DNA of 64,000 nt from Pollenia angustigena (lineage: Eukaryota; Arthropoda; Insecta; Diptera; Polleniidae): assembly GCA_930367215.1 (NCBI GenBank), contig OV884056.1, positions 316,478,709 to 316,542,708 of the forward strand. Direction: 5' to 3'. Under the pieces are notes generated by a model, which did not search any database, was not told where the DNA came from, and saw only the letters and a list, made by a program, of their open reading frames with translations. This document shows positions 23,867 to 34,041 of this stretch, piece after piece (position 1 is the first letter of the stretch; each line of letters opens with the position of its first letter). Both the position numbers and the translations under genes were made by a program.

Positions 23867-24070
23867 TTGCCGAATCTTATCCAAAAAGTATTTAATGCAG
23901 CTGAAATAATAATTAGGTTTAATAAACCCCGCGAATTCCCAGACAAATTTTCCGGTATTTTAATCCCAAAAGATGTCCGTGATCGCGTTATATTTTTTCT
24001 GGCAAATCCCGTTTTAAAAACACAAACACAAAATATATTAAGGATCCTTCGTAGGCAACGGAGAAAGTGA
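23867..24070 (+). other. Unrecognised 67-codon ORF
   Basis: Protein with a fairly normal composition ('FNKPREFPDKFSGILIPKD' and a basic end 'RILRRQRRK'). It ends 27 bp before the foldback at 24097. It could be the C-terminus of an old transposon protein, but I do not recognise it. No promoter or neighbouring exon is evident. Confidence 0.25.
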
Positions 24071-24318
24071 ACGTGTTTCTCAGGACTGGAATATGCGGTG
24101 GCATGTCATAACGTCCAGTGTCACAGTGTCCATGACACTCCAAAAAGTGTCATAACGTCCATGGACAGTATGACTCTTTGTAAATGGACATTATGACACT
24201 TTCAAAAGTGTCATTAGATCCATCATTACTAAAGAAGTTAAATACAAAAAAAAATACCAACCAACAAAACTATTTTTAAAGAAACTAATTTAACCATAAT
24301 ATGGTTGTCGTTGACAAT

Positions 24319-25721
24319 ATATATAATGTCCTGTGGTTCCTATTCGGAACAAAGGGCCACAACGAATCTATTCCATTCGGTCCGGTTTGATGATATACGT
24401 TTTATTTCTCCCCAGCTGAGATCGATGCGTCTAATTTCGATGTTCAATTGTCGACGCCAGGTGTGAGATGGTCTGCCTAATCTGCGGGATGTACCATGTG
24501 GATTCCAATCAATGGCAATTTTTGCTGTGTCATTTGGAGGCCTACGTAGCGTATGGCCAATCCAGCGCCATTTGCGGTTAAGTATGTCAGTATGGATTGG
24601 CTGCTGATTTGTTTGACTCCAAAGTTCCATATTGGAGATGGTGTTGGGCCAAAAAACCTTTAGGATGCGTCGAAGACATCGATTAACAAACACTTGTAGA
24701 GTGTTTACGTCGTGATCTGTTGTATTCCATGTCTCACATGCATAAAGGAGCACAGACTTAACACAAGAGTTAAAAATACGAATCTTAGTGTCCTTGGATA
24801 TGGCTGAAGATTTCCATACTGACCGAAGGGTACCAAATGCTTGGTTAGCTTTAGAGATTCGGTACGCGACATCATTACTAGAACCACCTGTGTTTGTAAT
24901 GATGCTGCCGAGGTAGCAAAAAGACGTAACTTCTTCCAGGTCGGTATTTCCTATGCAGAATTTGTTGGTGTTTGTTGTATTACAGCGCATCACTTTGCTC
25001 TTGCCTATGTTTATTTTTAAGCCAGCTTTTGCAGCTTCTGTTTCGATGCATTTCAACTTAGATGTCATATCTTTATAACTGTGTGCAAGCAGGCAGATAT
25101 CATCAGCATATTCTAGGCTCTCGAGCTGTTGGTTAATACCCCAGTTGATACCTCTCTTTGCTTTAGTAGCATTGCGAACTATAACATCTAGAACGATGTT
25201 AAACAGCAAGGGAGACAGTACACAACCCTGGCGAACACCAGCTACAACATCGAAGCTGTGGCTCAGAGCATTATTGTGGACAACACGACATTTAACATTA
25301 CGGTACAGCTCCTGAGTAAGGCTTATGATTTTGGGTGGGACCCCTTTGCAAGCTAGAGCACTCCATATTGCGTTTTGATTCAGGGTATCAAAAGCTTTTT
25401 CAAAGTCTATAAACAACAGGTAGAGCGGAGAACGAAGTTCTTTCGATTGTTCTATGATTATTCGGAGACTATTGATGTGGTCTATACAAGATTTTTGGGG
25501 TCGGAAGCCAGCTTGTTCGGGTCTTAGGTCCTTTAGTACAGTGTCAGATATTCTCTTGTTAATAATTTGTGCAATAACTTTATTGGTTGCGCTAAGGATG
25601 GTGATGCCCCGCCAGTTCTTACAGTTTTTCAGTTCACCTTTTTTTGGAATATTTACGATAAGGCCTTCTTTTAGCTTCGAGTCAAGTTCTTGTGTGCGCC
25701 AGAAGTTCTGGATAAGGGGAA
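24319..25721 (-). mobile_element. 5'-truncated RTE-type retrotransposon with 12-bp duplication
   Basis: A 1.4-kb non-LTR insertion on the minus strand sits inside the foldback. GTCGTTGACAAT lies at 24307-24318 and 25722-25733. The foldback copy at 3455-3475 shows the uninterrupted sequence (ggttgtcggtgacaatgatt), confirming insertion. The 3' end has only 21 nt after the stop codon, finishing in acattatatat. A very short 3' UTR and simple-repeat end fit the RTE clade. The 5' part with endonuclease is missing, as is usual after incomplete reverse transcription. Confidence 0.9.
24340..25719 (-). CDS. Reverse transcriptase (partial, RTE-like), intact frame
   Basis: The reading frame is open from the insertion edge at 25719 to a TAG at 24340-24342, giving 459 residues with no start of its own. 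RT motifs in order: GFRPQKSC near residue 85, FIDFEKAFD (103-111, motif A Asp), RQGCVLSPLLF (163-173, motif B) and YADD (204-207, catalytic). A thumb and a C-terminal zone ('WRWIGHTLRR', 'GRPSHTWRRQL') follow, as in RTE-like elements. All visible catalytic Asp residues are present. The N-terminal endonuclease is absent because of 5' truncation, so the copy could not mobilise itself. Clade is by recall of motif style; a Loa/R1 relative is less likely. Confidence 0.88.
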   Translation of the reverse strand, partial: PLIQNFWRTQELDSKLKEGLIVNIPKKGELKNCKNWRGITILSATNKVIAQIINKRISDTVLKDLRPEQAGFRPQKSCIDHINSLRIIIEQSKELRSPLYLLFIDFEKAFDTLNQNAIWSALACKGVPPKIISLTQELYRNVKCRVVHNNALSHSFDVVAGVRQGCVLSPLLFNIVLDVIVRNATKAKRGINWGINQQLESLEYADDICLLAHSYKDMTSKLKCIETEAAKAGLKINIGKSKVMRCNTTNTNKFCIGNTDLEEVTSFCYLGSIITNTGGSSNDVAYRISKANQAFGTLRSVWKSSAISKDTKIRIFNSCVKSVLLYACETWNTTDHDVNTLQVFVNRCLRRILKVFWPNTISNMELWSQTNQQPIHTDILNRKWRWIGHTLRRPPNDTAKIAIDWNPHGTSRRLGRPSHTWRRQLNIEIRRIDLSWGEIKRISSNRTEWNRFVVALCSE

Positions 25722-26457
25722 GTCGTTGACAATGATTAGGTTAAATGAAACATAATATGGTAAAAATTTGTTTAAAAATGGTGTTACTGCTTTTTCTCTG
25801 GGTGTATATATTAAATGTATAACGAAACCACTTTTGGGCGCAAGGATTTTCTCCTCTATGGTATAAAAAATACCGGCTTCGCTAACTAAAGCTTCTCTGC
25901 ACAGCCGGCCTTTGGCCGGGCGCAAGGATTTTCTTCTCTATGGTATAACAAACACCGGCTTCGCTAACTAAAGCATCTCTGCACAGCCGGCCTTCGGCCG
26001 GGCGCAAGGATTTTCTCCTCTATGGTATAACAAACACCGGCTTCGCTAACAAAAGCTTCTCTGCATAGTCGGCTTTCGTTCGGAAACAAGGCAGATTTTA
26101 GAAGCTTTAGTTAGCGAAGCCCGTATTTGTTATACCATAGAGAAGAAAATCCTTGCGCCCGGCCGAAGGCCGGCTATGATCCCAAATTTGTTTACATTCT
26201 TGGCTGTAAGAATTTTTGATATTTCAAAAAAAATTTTACATATGTATTTTAATATTTTTCATTATAAGTTAAGTTGTAGACATTATGACACTTTGCAAAG
26301 TGTCATAACGTCCGCGGACGCTATGACATTTCTTTGATGGACGTTATGACACTTTTGAAAGTGTCATAATGTCCATGGACACTATGACACTTTCAAAAGT
26401 GTCATAACGTCCATGGACACTATGACACTGGACGTTATGACTTGCCACCGAATATGC

Positions 26458-27050
26458 TGTCAAACGATTCTGTAAGTGCTTATTCTGTTCTTAAATGCTA
26501 CTTTCAATGAAATATTTTGTAATATTTTGTTTAAATAATTTAACTTTTATTGTTTTTTATCAATGCTGCTGGCTTTGCCTTCAATATAAACGCTTAATTA
26601 ATTTATAAACTTATTTAATAGATCTCATGAATTGTCATTTGTTTTTTGTTTAAATAAATTAAATTAATTAATATTTGGCATTACCGCAAAAATAGCTTAA
26701 GCGACATTATTTTCAATTTTCCTCATGGTCACATACAAAATTTATATGAAAGAAAATAAAAAAAAAACTTCTCCTGTAAAATTTTGTTTTGTCGCTTAAG
26801 CTTTTTTTTGCGGCCATGCCTAAATACATATATATTGCATCGTCTTGTATTGGCCGAGAGTGTCCGGGGTTTCCCGGGAAATTAAAAAAATAAATCGCGC
26901 TTTCCCGGGAAAAGAAATATTCTAATCATAATCAACACACAACTTTGGCGATCAACAGGGCAACGAATCGAAACCTCGAAAACTCGCAAATGAAATTGGA
27001 TTGGTCATACGCTCCGAAGGCCTCAAGGCCAGAGCTGTTATTGATTGAAA
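26458..27050. other. Unassigned, with 'tttcccgggaaa' palindromes
   Basis: Two copies of the palindrome tttcccgggaaa at 26863 and 26902 stand out. 26940-27050 is GC-richer and borders the TIR element at 27051. No gene recognised. Confidence 0.4.
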
Positions 27051-28083
27051 CCCTTAAGGTCCCATTAGCCGACCGTAAATGTAGAAATGTAAATGTAATG
27101 TAAACAGCTGATCGTTTCTGTTATATGGAAAGCAATGCAAATGCTTAACTGACTGTAATGTCACTTAATCGTAACGTGCCAACCTGTAGAAAATAGAATT
27201 TCATTACGAGGTTACGTGACTGTTGTAGATAGTGATGGGCTGCTTATATTTTAAATGCAATGCGGGTAAAATCACTATTTTTGTTTGGTACTTTTTTAGT
27301 TATATCTGTGGACTTTTGACAAAATAAGTTACAATCCATACATATTTTCATTTATACAAATATATGTTTAGATGTATAAAATTAACAAATGAAGACATAT
27401 CCACAAACAAAGTCTGGTTTTTAATAGTATTAAAACCTTGTTTAGGTGTATGCACATTTTGAAATTAATGTAAGAACATGTGTATGAATATGATATAATA
27501 AATATTTGTTTTTTGTAAATCTGTAATATTAATATCAAATATTAAATTATTTATTTATACATGCAAGAAATACAGTTTTAATACTATTTAAATCACTTGG
27601 TACTTTTTCTGCAAAGCGGTCACCATTTCAACATTTTTAATTCTCATCACTGTGTGTGTTGTTTTATGTATACTAATGCTTTTTTGTTTTTGGTTGTGAA
27701 AAACAGCTGACACGTTCTTAGTGCTGGTTCACACAGGTCAAGTTTACTTGAACAGCGTTATTTAAATTTTCTTTTGAACTTGCGTTCACGTTCATGCACA
27801 AAATGAATTTTTGTTTTCTTTTCCTTCAACTTTGTAGCTTTTTATTATATTACGGATGAAAAAAGAAAAGAAAAATACAAAACTGACTGGTACGGTCAAG
27901 TATGTACCCCTTTCCATTCTCTTTACCCCTCTCTCCTAAAAGCTCGAGACTTGAAGAGTCAAACTTGACCTGTGTGAACCAGCACTAACATGTTCTATAA
28001 GTGCACAAACGAGCTTACAGTACGTTACGGTACTTTACATTGCATTTAATTACATTTACGGTCGGCTAAAGGGACCTTTAGGG
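27051..28083. mobile_element. 1.03-kb TIR element ('ttagccgaccgtaaatg')
   Basis: Left CCCTTAAGGTCCCATTAGCC and its continuation gaccgtaaatgta are matched, inverted, at 28040-28083 (ccctaaaggtccctttagcc). TIRs are about 40 bp with few differences. No duplication was read with confidence. The interior is AT-rich and non-coding and holds the 265-bp MITE copy 3, which is thus younger. Confidence 0.75.
27721..27985 (+). mobile_element. 265-bp PIF/Harbinger-like MITE, copy 3
   Basis: Same ends and length as copies 1 and 2. Flanks are TTA (27718-27720) and TAA (27986-27988). Only a few differences from copy 2, which suggests a recent burst. Confidence 0.9.
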
Positions 28084-30385
28084 CAACACTTGAAGAATTG
28101 GCCAATACATGGGGTATCGTCAACTCTAGAACGAAGTCAACTAAAGTGGTCCAAGCTGGAGACAAATTTAACATCTCTCATCACACCGAACAGAATGGGA
28201 GAGTTCGTTGTGGCCGTTTTTATTCTAACAGTAACCACCGGACATAATGTATGTGTATTTATGTATATCGAATAATTTTTTTAAAGAAAAGAAAAAAACG
28301 ATTTCAAAAATTCTTTAGTCGAGATAAGATAGCAAAAAAGTTTTTAAAAAAAGCTCGGTGAAAAAATAATTTTATTTAAATAATAAAACAAGCCAAAATT
28401 AAAGAAAAATTCCGTTTATAATACAATATTTTAAAAACGTAAGCAAAAATGTTTTTTGAATGAAAATTCTTATGATTATCAACATATTTTCCAACTTTTT
28501 AAATTTGACTTAAGATGTTTTGTCAAAATGCAACAGATATATTTCAATCCGAACAAGCATTTTTAAAGTTTCCACTTTTATTTAACATTATCTTCATGTA
28601 GGGTATTAAAATAAAAGCAATTTTTACCAGTCTTAAATAGGGGAAGCGACCATTTTAAATGTCATTTATGTTCGTTTGTTCGTAATAAAGTTACACTTGA
28701 AAATTAATGTTTCGGCATTTAAAACATTTACGGGCCCCGTTAAAGTGACAACGACTCTACCACCGATTCTCCCTTCTGCATGAATGAATCAATGAGCAAA
28801 CGAATCACTTAATGATGGGCTGAATGTTTCCATTCAATGGATAGATGGATGCTCATTTGTGTGTGGATGCATTGAATGTTAATGGTGTATAGAACTGGTG
28901 GATGAAAAAAAGACAATGATGAAGATGTTTGCAGTGATTTAGAAGGTAATAAATTTTGTGGTTTAATGGGGCGGTGGGCTGTTTGCTTGCTCTGCAGTTT
29001 GTTTTTATTTGAGAAAAAAAAAAAATATACAAACATACATGTATGTATGTATATTTTCTTTTGATTTCTTCCGCCCATTAAGTAAATGTAACAAAACAAA
29101 TCGCTTAAATAACTCCACATTCATATGTGCTCGCTCCTTAGTTTTCAAGTATATTTTTACAACAAATGTGTTTGTCTGTCTGTCACTGCTTTTGCTGTAA
29201 TTTATACTTACATATATTTTTATTATTGCTTTTTTTCGTATGTTTCATAATGGCCTATTAATGGCTCTCAAGTGTTACCGGAAGATTCATTATGAACTTA
29301 ATTGACAAAAGTGTTAATAAAACTGACACTTTTATGATCATGACAACAATCCATAAATACATGCGACAGTAACAACATCGAAAAACATATGTAGTTTTTG
29401 AGTTTTACAAATGCTTCAAACTTTCTTTTTTGATTAAGATATTAAAATATGAGTGCAAAGTTGTTAAATGCTTTGCTGGTTTAGGATATTGAAGTTTAGA
29501 GAATTTACTTGAAATCTGTAAAGAATTGCACACAAAATCCAATCGTGTAACTGTTTAATGGCCTCTGATGCAGACATTCTGCGTTTTTAAATATATGCAT
29601 CAATCGACAACAGTACTCTACAACTACATCCATTTGAGCCTACATACATATGGAGAAGTGATGTTACGAATATCAATTTGTATATTCGTGAATACGAATG
29701 TGAATATCTGCTCCAATAGTCGCCGAATAGAAATACGAATATAAAAATGGTTTTTAATAATGCTGTGGCAAAAAGGAAAATGTACTTAAGTCGACTCAAC
29801 ACAAATTTGTGTTAATGGCACGGCATCTTTGTAATCTCCATGTTTAAAAGTACCCATGGACAAAGTTTCAAATATTATGTACCATTTTAAGCAAATTATA
29901 ACAAAACTCCTCTTCGCTTTTTTTCAATGTGCCATACACATTTGGAATGAAAGCTTAAGTTTAAACTAAAAAGGACCATAACCGTAGAGAAGTCATGATT
30001 TTAATAAAAACAAAATTTTTTTTCAAAAAACCCTTTAAAGTTTTAAATGGGTTAACTACAACACTAAAAACATAAACTTAAGCACTTTTTCCATAGTGCC
30101 ACTGAAATAATGTACCTATTCAAGTTAAACTTACATATAGGGCAATCCAAGTGAAATCGGACAGTTTGGAGAAAAATATTTTTTGATTTCGTTTATTTTT
30201 TACTGTGTTGATGTTTCTTCTTTGGCTTAAGAAAATTATGGTCAAATAAATACTCATAACTTTTTCAATATTTGTCCATATAGAATATTTTTGTAATTTT
30301 TCTTTTTTTTGTTTATTAAAAAAACAATGATTATTATTATTTTTAATTTTATTAGGTATTTTTTTTTAGCAATTATTGTACCAGC
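28084..30385. other. Unassigned and host-like non-coding DNA
   Basis: 28740-29260 has host-like simple runs (gatggatgctc, acatacatgtatgtatgtat at 29034-29053). 29660-29755 repeats 'acgaatat' words. No TE ends or domains are found. ORFs at 28809-29200 are low-complexity. Confidence 0.4.
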
Positions 30386-30389
30386 ATTA

Positions 30390-30690
30390 GAAGGAATTAT
30401 TGAATAAGGTGCTTGCGTTCCCGGAATTGATTTAGTCTTTTCATATCGCAAAATTTGTTTTGCTTCAAAATAATGCTGTTCTGGATAAAATTTTACTTCA
30501 ATGTTTAGTAAATTACTCGGCTCGGAAGCCAATTCATACAATTCCAGAGCTGTAGTTATTTGTTTATCAATTTGTCCCTGAAGACTTACTCTTACGGCAA
30601 TTTTTTTTAATGTGGCTCCAATATCGTCACATAGTCCCTTACAATGTGCTGTTGCAAAGTTATGCCATTTCGCAGCAATCTTAAAGTCTT
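30390..30690 (-). pseudogene. Fragment of a transposon-like protein with 'ATAHCKGLCD' motif
   Basis: The minus frame is open from about 30690 to 30254. Its start reads 'WHNFATAHCKGLCDDIGA', then 'LKKIAVRVSLQ', and further on 'ILRYEKTKSIPGTQAPYS'. This resembles the conserved 'ATxHGKGxCDGxGGxxKR' block I recall from uncharacterised, transposon-associated insect and cnidarian proteins. The usual Gly is Cys here. Downstream of 'AGTII' it runs into low-complexity Lys/Ile. It is probably a relic with no start or full domain. The family is unnamed to my knowledge. Confidence 0.45.
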
Positions 30691-30777
30691 ACTTGTGAAA
30701 ATATAGGTTTTCAAAATTTTTAAATTGCATCGGAGCGACATCAGAAAAGTAAAATATTTTAGACGTATATCTTTTCT

Positions 30778-30812
30778 ATTATCTATCTATCTTCTTCTTC
30801 TTCTATCTATCT

Positions 30813-30883
<71 letters not shown>

Positions 30884-30910
30884 CTCTATCTATCTATCTA
30901 TGTATCTCTA
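30778..30910 (+). repeat. (TCTA)n tetranucleotide microsatellite
   Basis: About 25 TCTA units with a cttcttctt interruption near 30791-30803. It makes a false ORF rich in Tyr-Leu-Ser-Ile at 30725-31021. Confidence 0.97.
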
Positions 30911-31496
30911 TATATCAGTGATGTCAATTATGACTGTGTTGGTGAGATTACTCTTATCTCTTACATGCCCAGCGGGCGAAATATGCGGTTGCGAGGCCTT
31001 ATTAAAGACCTCTTCAGGTAAGGTATTAAAACTTACAAAACATTTTCATGAAAGGGCGATGCAAACACCAGGGCCAGCATTATGCGAGGAAATATAGTTC
31101 ATGCTTTCCATTCATTTTTCATCAGACCAATTAAAGTTAACTTACATGTATTGCTATGAAGACTTAAAAGCAATAAATAATAATACAATTATCGAAAAAT
31201 GTTGAGTTATGGACAGACACAATCAGTTATTATTTAAATAAATTTAATTTGGAACCTCAGAAACTTTGCTTATTTTTTGGAAAAATTGCGCAGTTCACAA
31301 TATTTGAAGTCTTTTTACAACCTAATACAATTCTTTCCAATATTTTTCGTTTTTTGCTCAACATACCTTTGCGAATTCTAACAATGAAAATTCATTTGCT
31401 CATACTAATGCAAATATTAAGTTTAAAAATATTCTGTTAGTATTTACCACCATTATAAAAAGAGAAGATTTTACTAGCCTATAATAAATACTTTTA

Positions 31497-31664
31497 TTTA
31501 CCAATAATATCTTCTAAATTTATATTGCAGTTTCGTAACAACAAAGCATTTTTTAGGTTTGCGGATGTTAATTTATTGCGTTGTTTTGAGCAAATGTATT
31601 TCAAATCGGAAAATATTTGTTCGCAAAGATATGTTGAGGAGAAAAGCGACAAACATTTGAAGGA
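31497..31664 (-). pseudogene. hAT transposase C-terminal dimerisation domain, fragment
   Basis: The minus strand reads 'LSLFSSTYLCEQIFSDLKY', then 'KQRNKLTSANLKNALLLRN'. This is the hAT C-terminal pattern 'GSTYLCEQ.FS..K..KS..RN.LT..NL...L'. Only this segment survives; the catalytic part is not found nearby. A run of Ile/Lys upstream (31660-31712) breaks the frame. Related to ZBED/GTF2IRD2-type hAT proteins by motif. Confidence 0.7.
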
Positions 31665-31825
31665 ATTTTTTTTTTTAATATAGGATATAGCGCCCCGTCG
31701 AACAAAACACATATCTTTAGCTTAAATGCAAAACAATTATTTTGAAAATTTGAAATTTTTGTTGATTAGGATTCACTTTACATATATATTTTTATAAAAT
31801 TTTAAAATTCTATCTTAAAAAATAA

Positions 31826-32165
31826 CCACAATTGCACAATTGTGCAAAGAAATGGAAATCCCTGTTTTAAAATCATTGTACAATGTCAAAAACAGAAATA
31901 AAACAAAACAAAAACATAGATAATAAATAAAATAAAAAAGATAATAAAACAAAAAAAAAGATGTACCTACATACAGTTATTGTATATTTATTTATATACA
32001 TAAATATATTTAGAGGCCTCAAAACAGGCCTTGCAATATTTGCGATATTTCCCGCTGAATGAGAGTGTTTCTCAGTAAACAATTATATTTTACGCTCGCA
32101 AAATAAAAGAGCGTAAGCGTACATGTGAATTAATTTGCACAATTGTGCAAGACGCTGACATCCCT
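31826..32165 (+). repeat. Paired ~36-bp direct repeats ending in 'atccctg'
   Basis: 'ttgcacaattgtgcaa' followed by 'tgg/gaca..atccctg' occurs near 31827 and again near 32136, about 309 bp apart. The second copy directly precedes the Helitron-like element start at 32166. gcacaattgtgc is itself a palindrome. Between them lies A-rich DNA. Confidence 0.6.
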
Positions 32166-33104
32166 GCTATATATATAAAATAGGATGTGTGTATGTATGT
32201 ATGTGTGTATGTATGTATGTAACGTATCCCAGCGGTAACTAGAATGAGTAAAGAGGCCTAATAGAAGGCCTTATTTAGCAGTCACAAGCAGTCAGAAGCC
32301 CTTCTCGCCGCATTCCGTACTTATTTATTTTTTACACAGGTTGTCATTGGGCGCAAGACCTTCCACACTTCCTTTAAAAACAACTTCGATCCCTTCCCAA
32401 AGAAGGGAGTAAGGAAGGTCACTAAAAATAAAAAGTAAATAAAACTGAACACCTTCCTTTCTCCCTTCTCAAAGAAGGAAGTAGCGAATGTGTACTGAAT
32501 ATTTCAGAAGGTCTTATAAAAAGAAGTTTATACCTTCTAGAAGGCATACTTCTGAAGGCAGGATATCATGCGAAGCGAATCTTTTAGAAAGGAGTATAGA
32601 GGCCTTCAAAAAGGCCTGCCACTTGCGGTCCTTTCAATATTTACCGCTGGGATGGACTCCAAAACGGCTAGGCCGATTTTGATAAAATTTTCAGGCAATC
32701 TTCAGAATATTCAGGCGGGTGACACTGTGAGGTCCGGTCTGCCCCACCAATGACTTCTAAATAATTTGGACGATTTTTTTTTTAAATGATTGCCATGGTC
32801 CAACTTAGGTTTTTACGGAAAGAAAATTTTGTCCCGCCCACTTTTTTCGATTTACCTAAAATTAAAAACGGCTCCATCGGTTTGACTAATTTTTCTTTTA
32901 AATATTCGCATTAATCCATTTCACGTTTTCATCGAAATAAAATTTTGCCCCGCCCACTTTTTTCGATTTACCTAAAATCAGAAAACGGCTTCATCGATTT
33001 GACTAATTTTTTTTCAAATGTTCGTATCTTTTTAACGGATTTTAAAAATCGAACACAAGCATTTTTCCTAATTTGGACAGGACAACGTCTGTCGGGTCAG
33101 CTAG
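32166..33104 (+). mobile_element. Helitron-like non-autonomous element, group A
   Basis: The 5' end is ctatatatataaaataggat with a (gtatgtat)n tract. The 3' end is gtcgggtcagCTAG followed by T. A short stem GACAG..CTGTC lies about 7 bp before CTAG, the classic Helitron 3' arrangement. The 3' 300 bp holds twice-repeated 'ttgccccgcccacttttttc'-type blocks. It is the inverse equivalent of 54265-55895. It has no Rep/helicase gene. The ORF at 32488-32753 is not credible. Confidence 0.7.
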
Positions 33105-33489
33105 TACAATAATAAAAGCAAAGTTGAGTTCATTAAAACAAAATTTTGATCAATCATTCAATGTGTTAATTCACTTTGTATTCAAGAAAAGCGAGATTTT
33201 ATAAATGCAGTTCTCGTTTAATAGCACTAACAAGCATGCAAATTATGAAATGCTTATAAGCGATAAGTCCTGTATCTTCAAGCATATGCTTAAAACAGAA
33301 TATTTTACATTCCTGTACTATAATTAATCAAATTTAATAAAAATCCTGTCGATAATCAAGAACTCTCCCCAAAATCGTTATAATATGCTGATTTTGCTAA
33401 TAATGTTAAAAACTAGATCCTGCTCCTCAGATAGCGGTTTAATGGATATCATTTGCTGTTGATTGATTGTTTAGCGCAAAACCTTTGAC
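33105..33489. other. Unassigned
   Basis: AT-rich, no element end or coding motif except the start of the following transposase relic. Confidence 0.4.
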
Positions 33490-34039
33490 ATCAATAAAAA
33501 GTGACTGCTTGGTGCGGCTTATGGGCTGGCGGCGTCATCGTGCCTTACTTCTTCAAAAATGAAGTCAGCCAAGCAGTTACCGTGAATGGTTTCCCTATCG
33601 CGAGATGATAACGGACTTCTTGTGGCCAGAAATTGAGGATATGGACCTTGACTTGCCGCACAGCCAACGAAAAATTACCCTTATACGCGAGAAATCAATG
33701 GCCGTGTTATCTCACTTCGTGGCGATGTTAATTTGGCGCCACGATCATGTGCTTTGACACCGTTGGACTTCTTTCTTTGGAATATTTAAAAGAAAAAGTG
33801 TACGCCAATAAGCTAATAACAATTCGGCTCATTAGTAACACTGAACCTCAATTATGTCTCAGAGTCATTGAAAATATGGTCCATCCATCGGATAGAGGTA
33901 TGCCACCGAAGCTGTGGCGAGCATTTGGCCGATATTTTGTTTCACACATAATTGTCATAGATCTTTTTATCATAATAAAAAATATTAAGACAATTCTCTG
34001 AAAAATATTTGTTTCGTGTGTTTTGGTTGGACCACCCTC
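33490..34039 (+). pseudogene. Mariner-like (IS630/Tc1/mariner) transposase relic, copy 1
   Basis: Pieces read 'TAWCGLWAGGVIVPYFFKNE', 'SQAVTVNG', 'LKEKVYANK' and 'EPQLCLRVIEN', matching the same order as the minus-strand relic at 37570-38230. An internal deletion near 33655 removes the expected MWFxQDG block, which holds the second catalytic Asp, and two or more frameshifts follow. The right end ccaccctc followed by TA (34040-34041) parallels ccaccttc plus TA at 38330. The N-terminal DNA-binding part is missing. Inactive. Confidence 0.75.
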
Positions 34040-34041
34040 TA

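Larger units (their letters stand above)
24097..26449. mobile_element. Foldback element copy 2 (GGTGGCATG family), 8-bp duplication
   Basis: Both ends carry the inverted repeat GGTGGCATGTCATAACGTCC (right end differs at one base). Perfect GAATATGC duplications lie at 24089-24096 and 26450-26457. The arms consist of self-complementary ~38-bp units around 'atgacactttcaaaagtgtc' and 'ataacgtccatggac', about three on the left and four on the right. The middle (25840-26180) has the ~80-bp 'gcaaggattttct...taccggcttcgc' units. A retrotransposon (24319-25721) sits inside. Without it the element is about 0.94 kb. No transposase is encoded, so movement would need an outside hAT/foldback-type enzyme. 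Confidence 0.9.

Noticed and set aside
24133..24240. CRISPR-like array of repeats
   Set aside because: Repeats are palindromic units of a foldback arm in a eukaryotic context, without regular unique spacers or cas genes.
28092..28247. 51-codon frame with protein-like composition next to a TIR element
   Set aside because: No homolog recognised, no splice or start signals, and it runs into the element's TIR.
30725..31021. 98-codon ORF with Tyr-Leu-Ser-Ile repeats
   Set aside because: It is a translation of the TCTA microsatellite.
32488..32753. Two overlapping ORFs around 60 codons
   Set aside because: They lie within the Helitron-like element's non-coding interior, overlap in two frames, and have no motifs.
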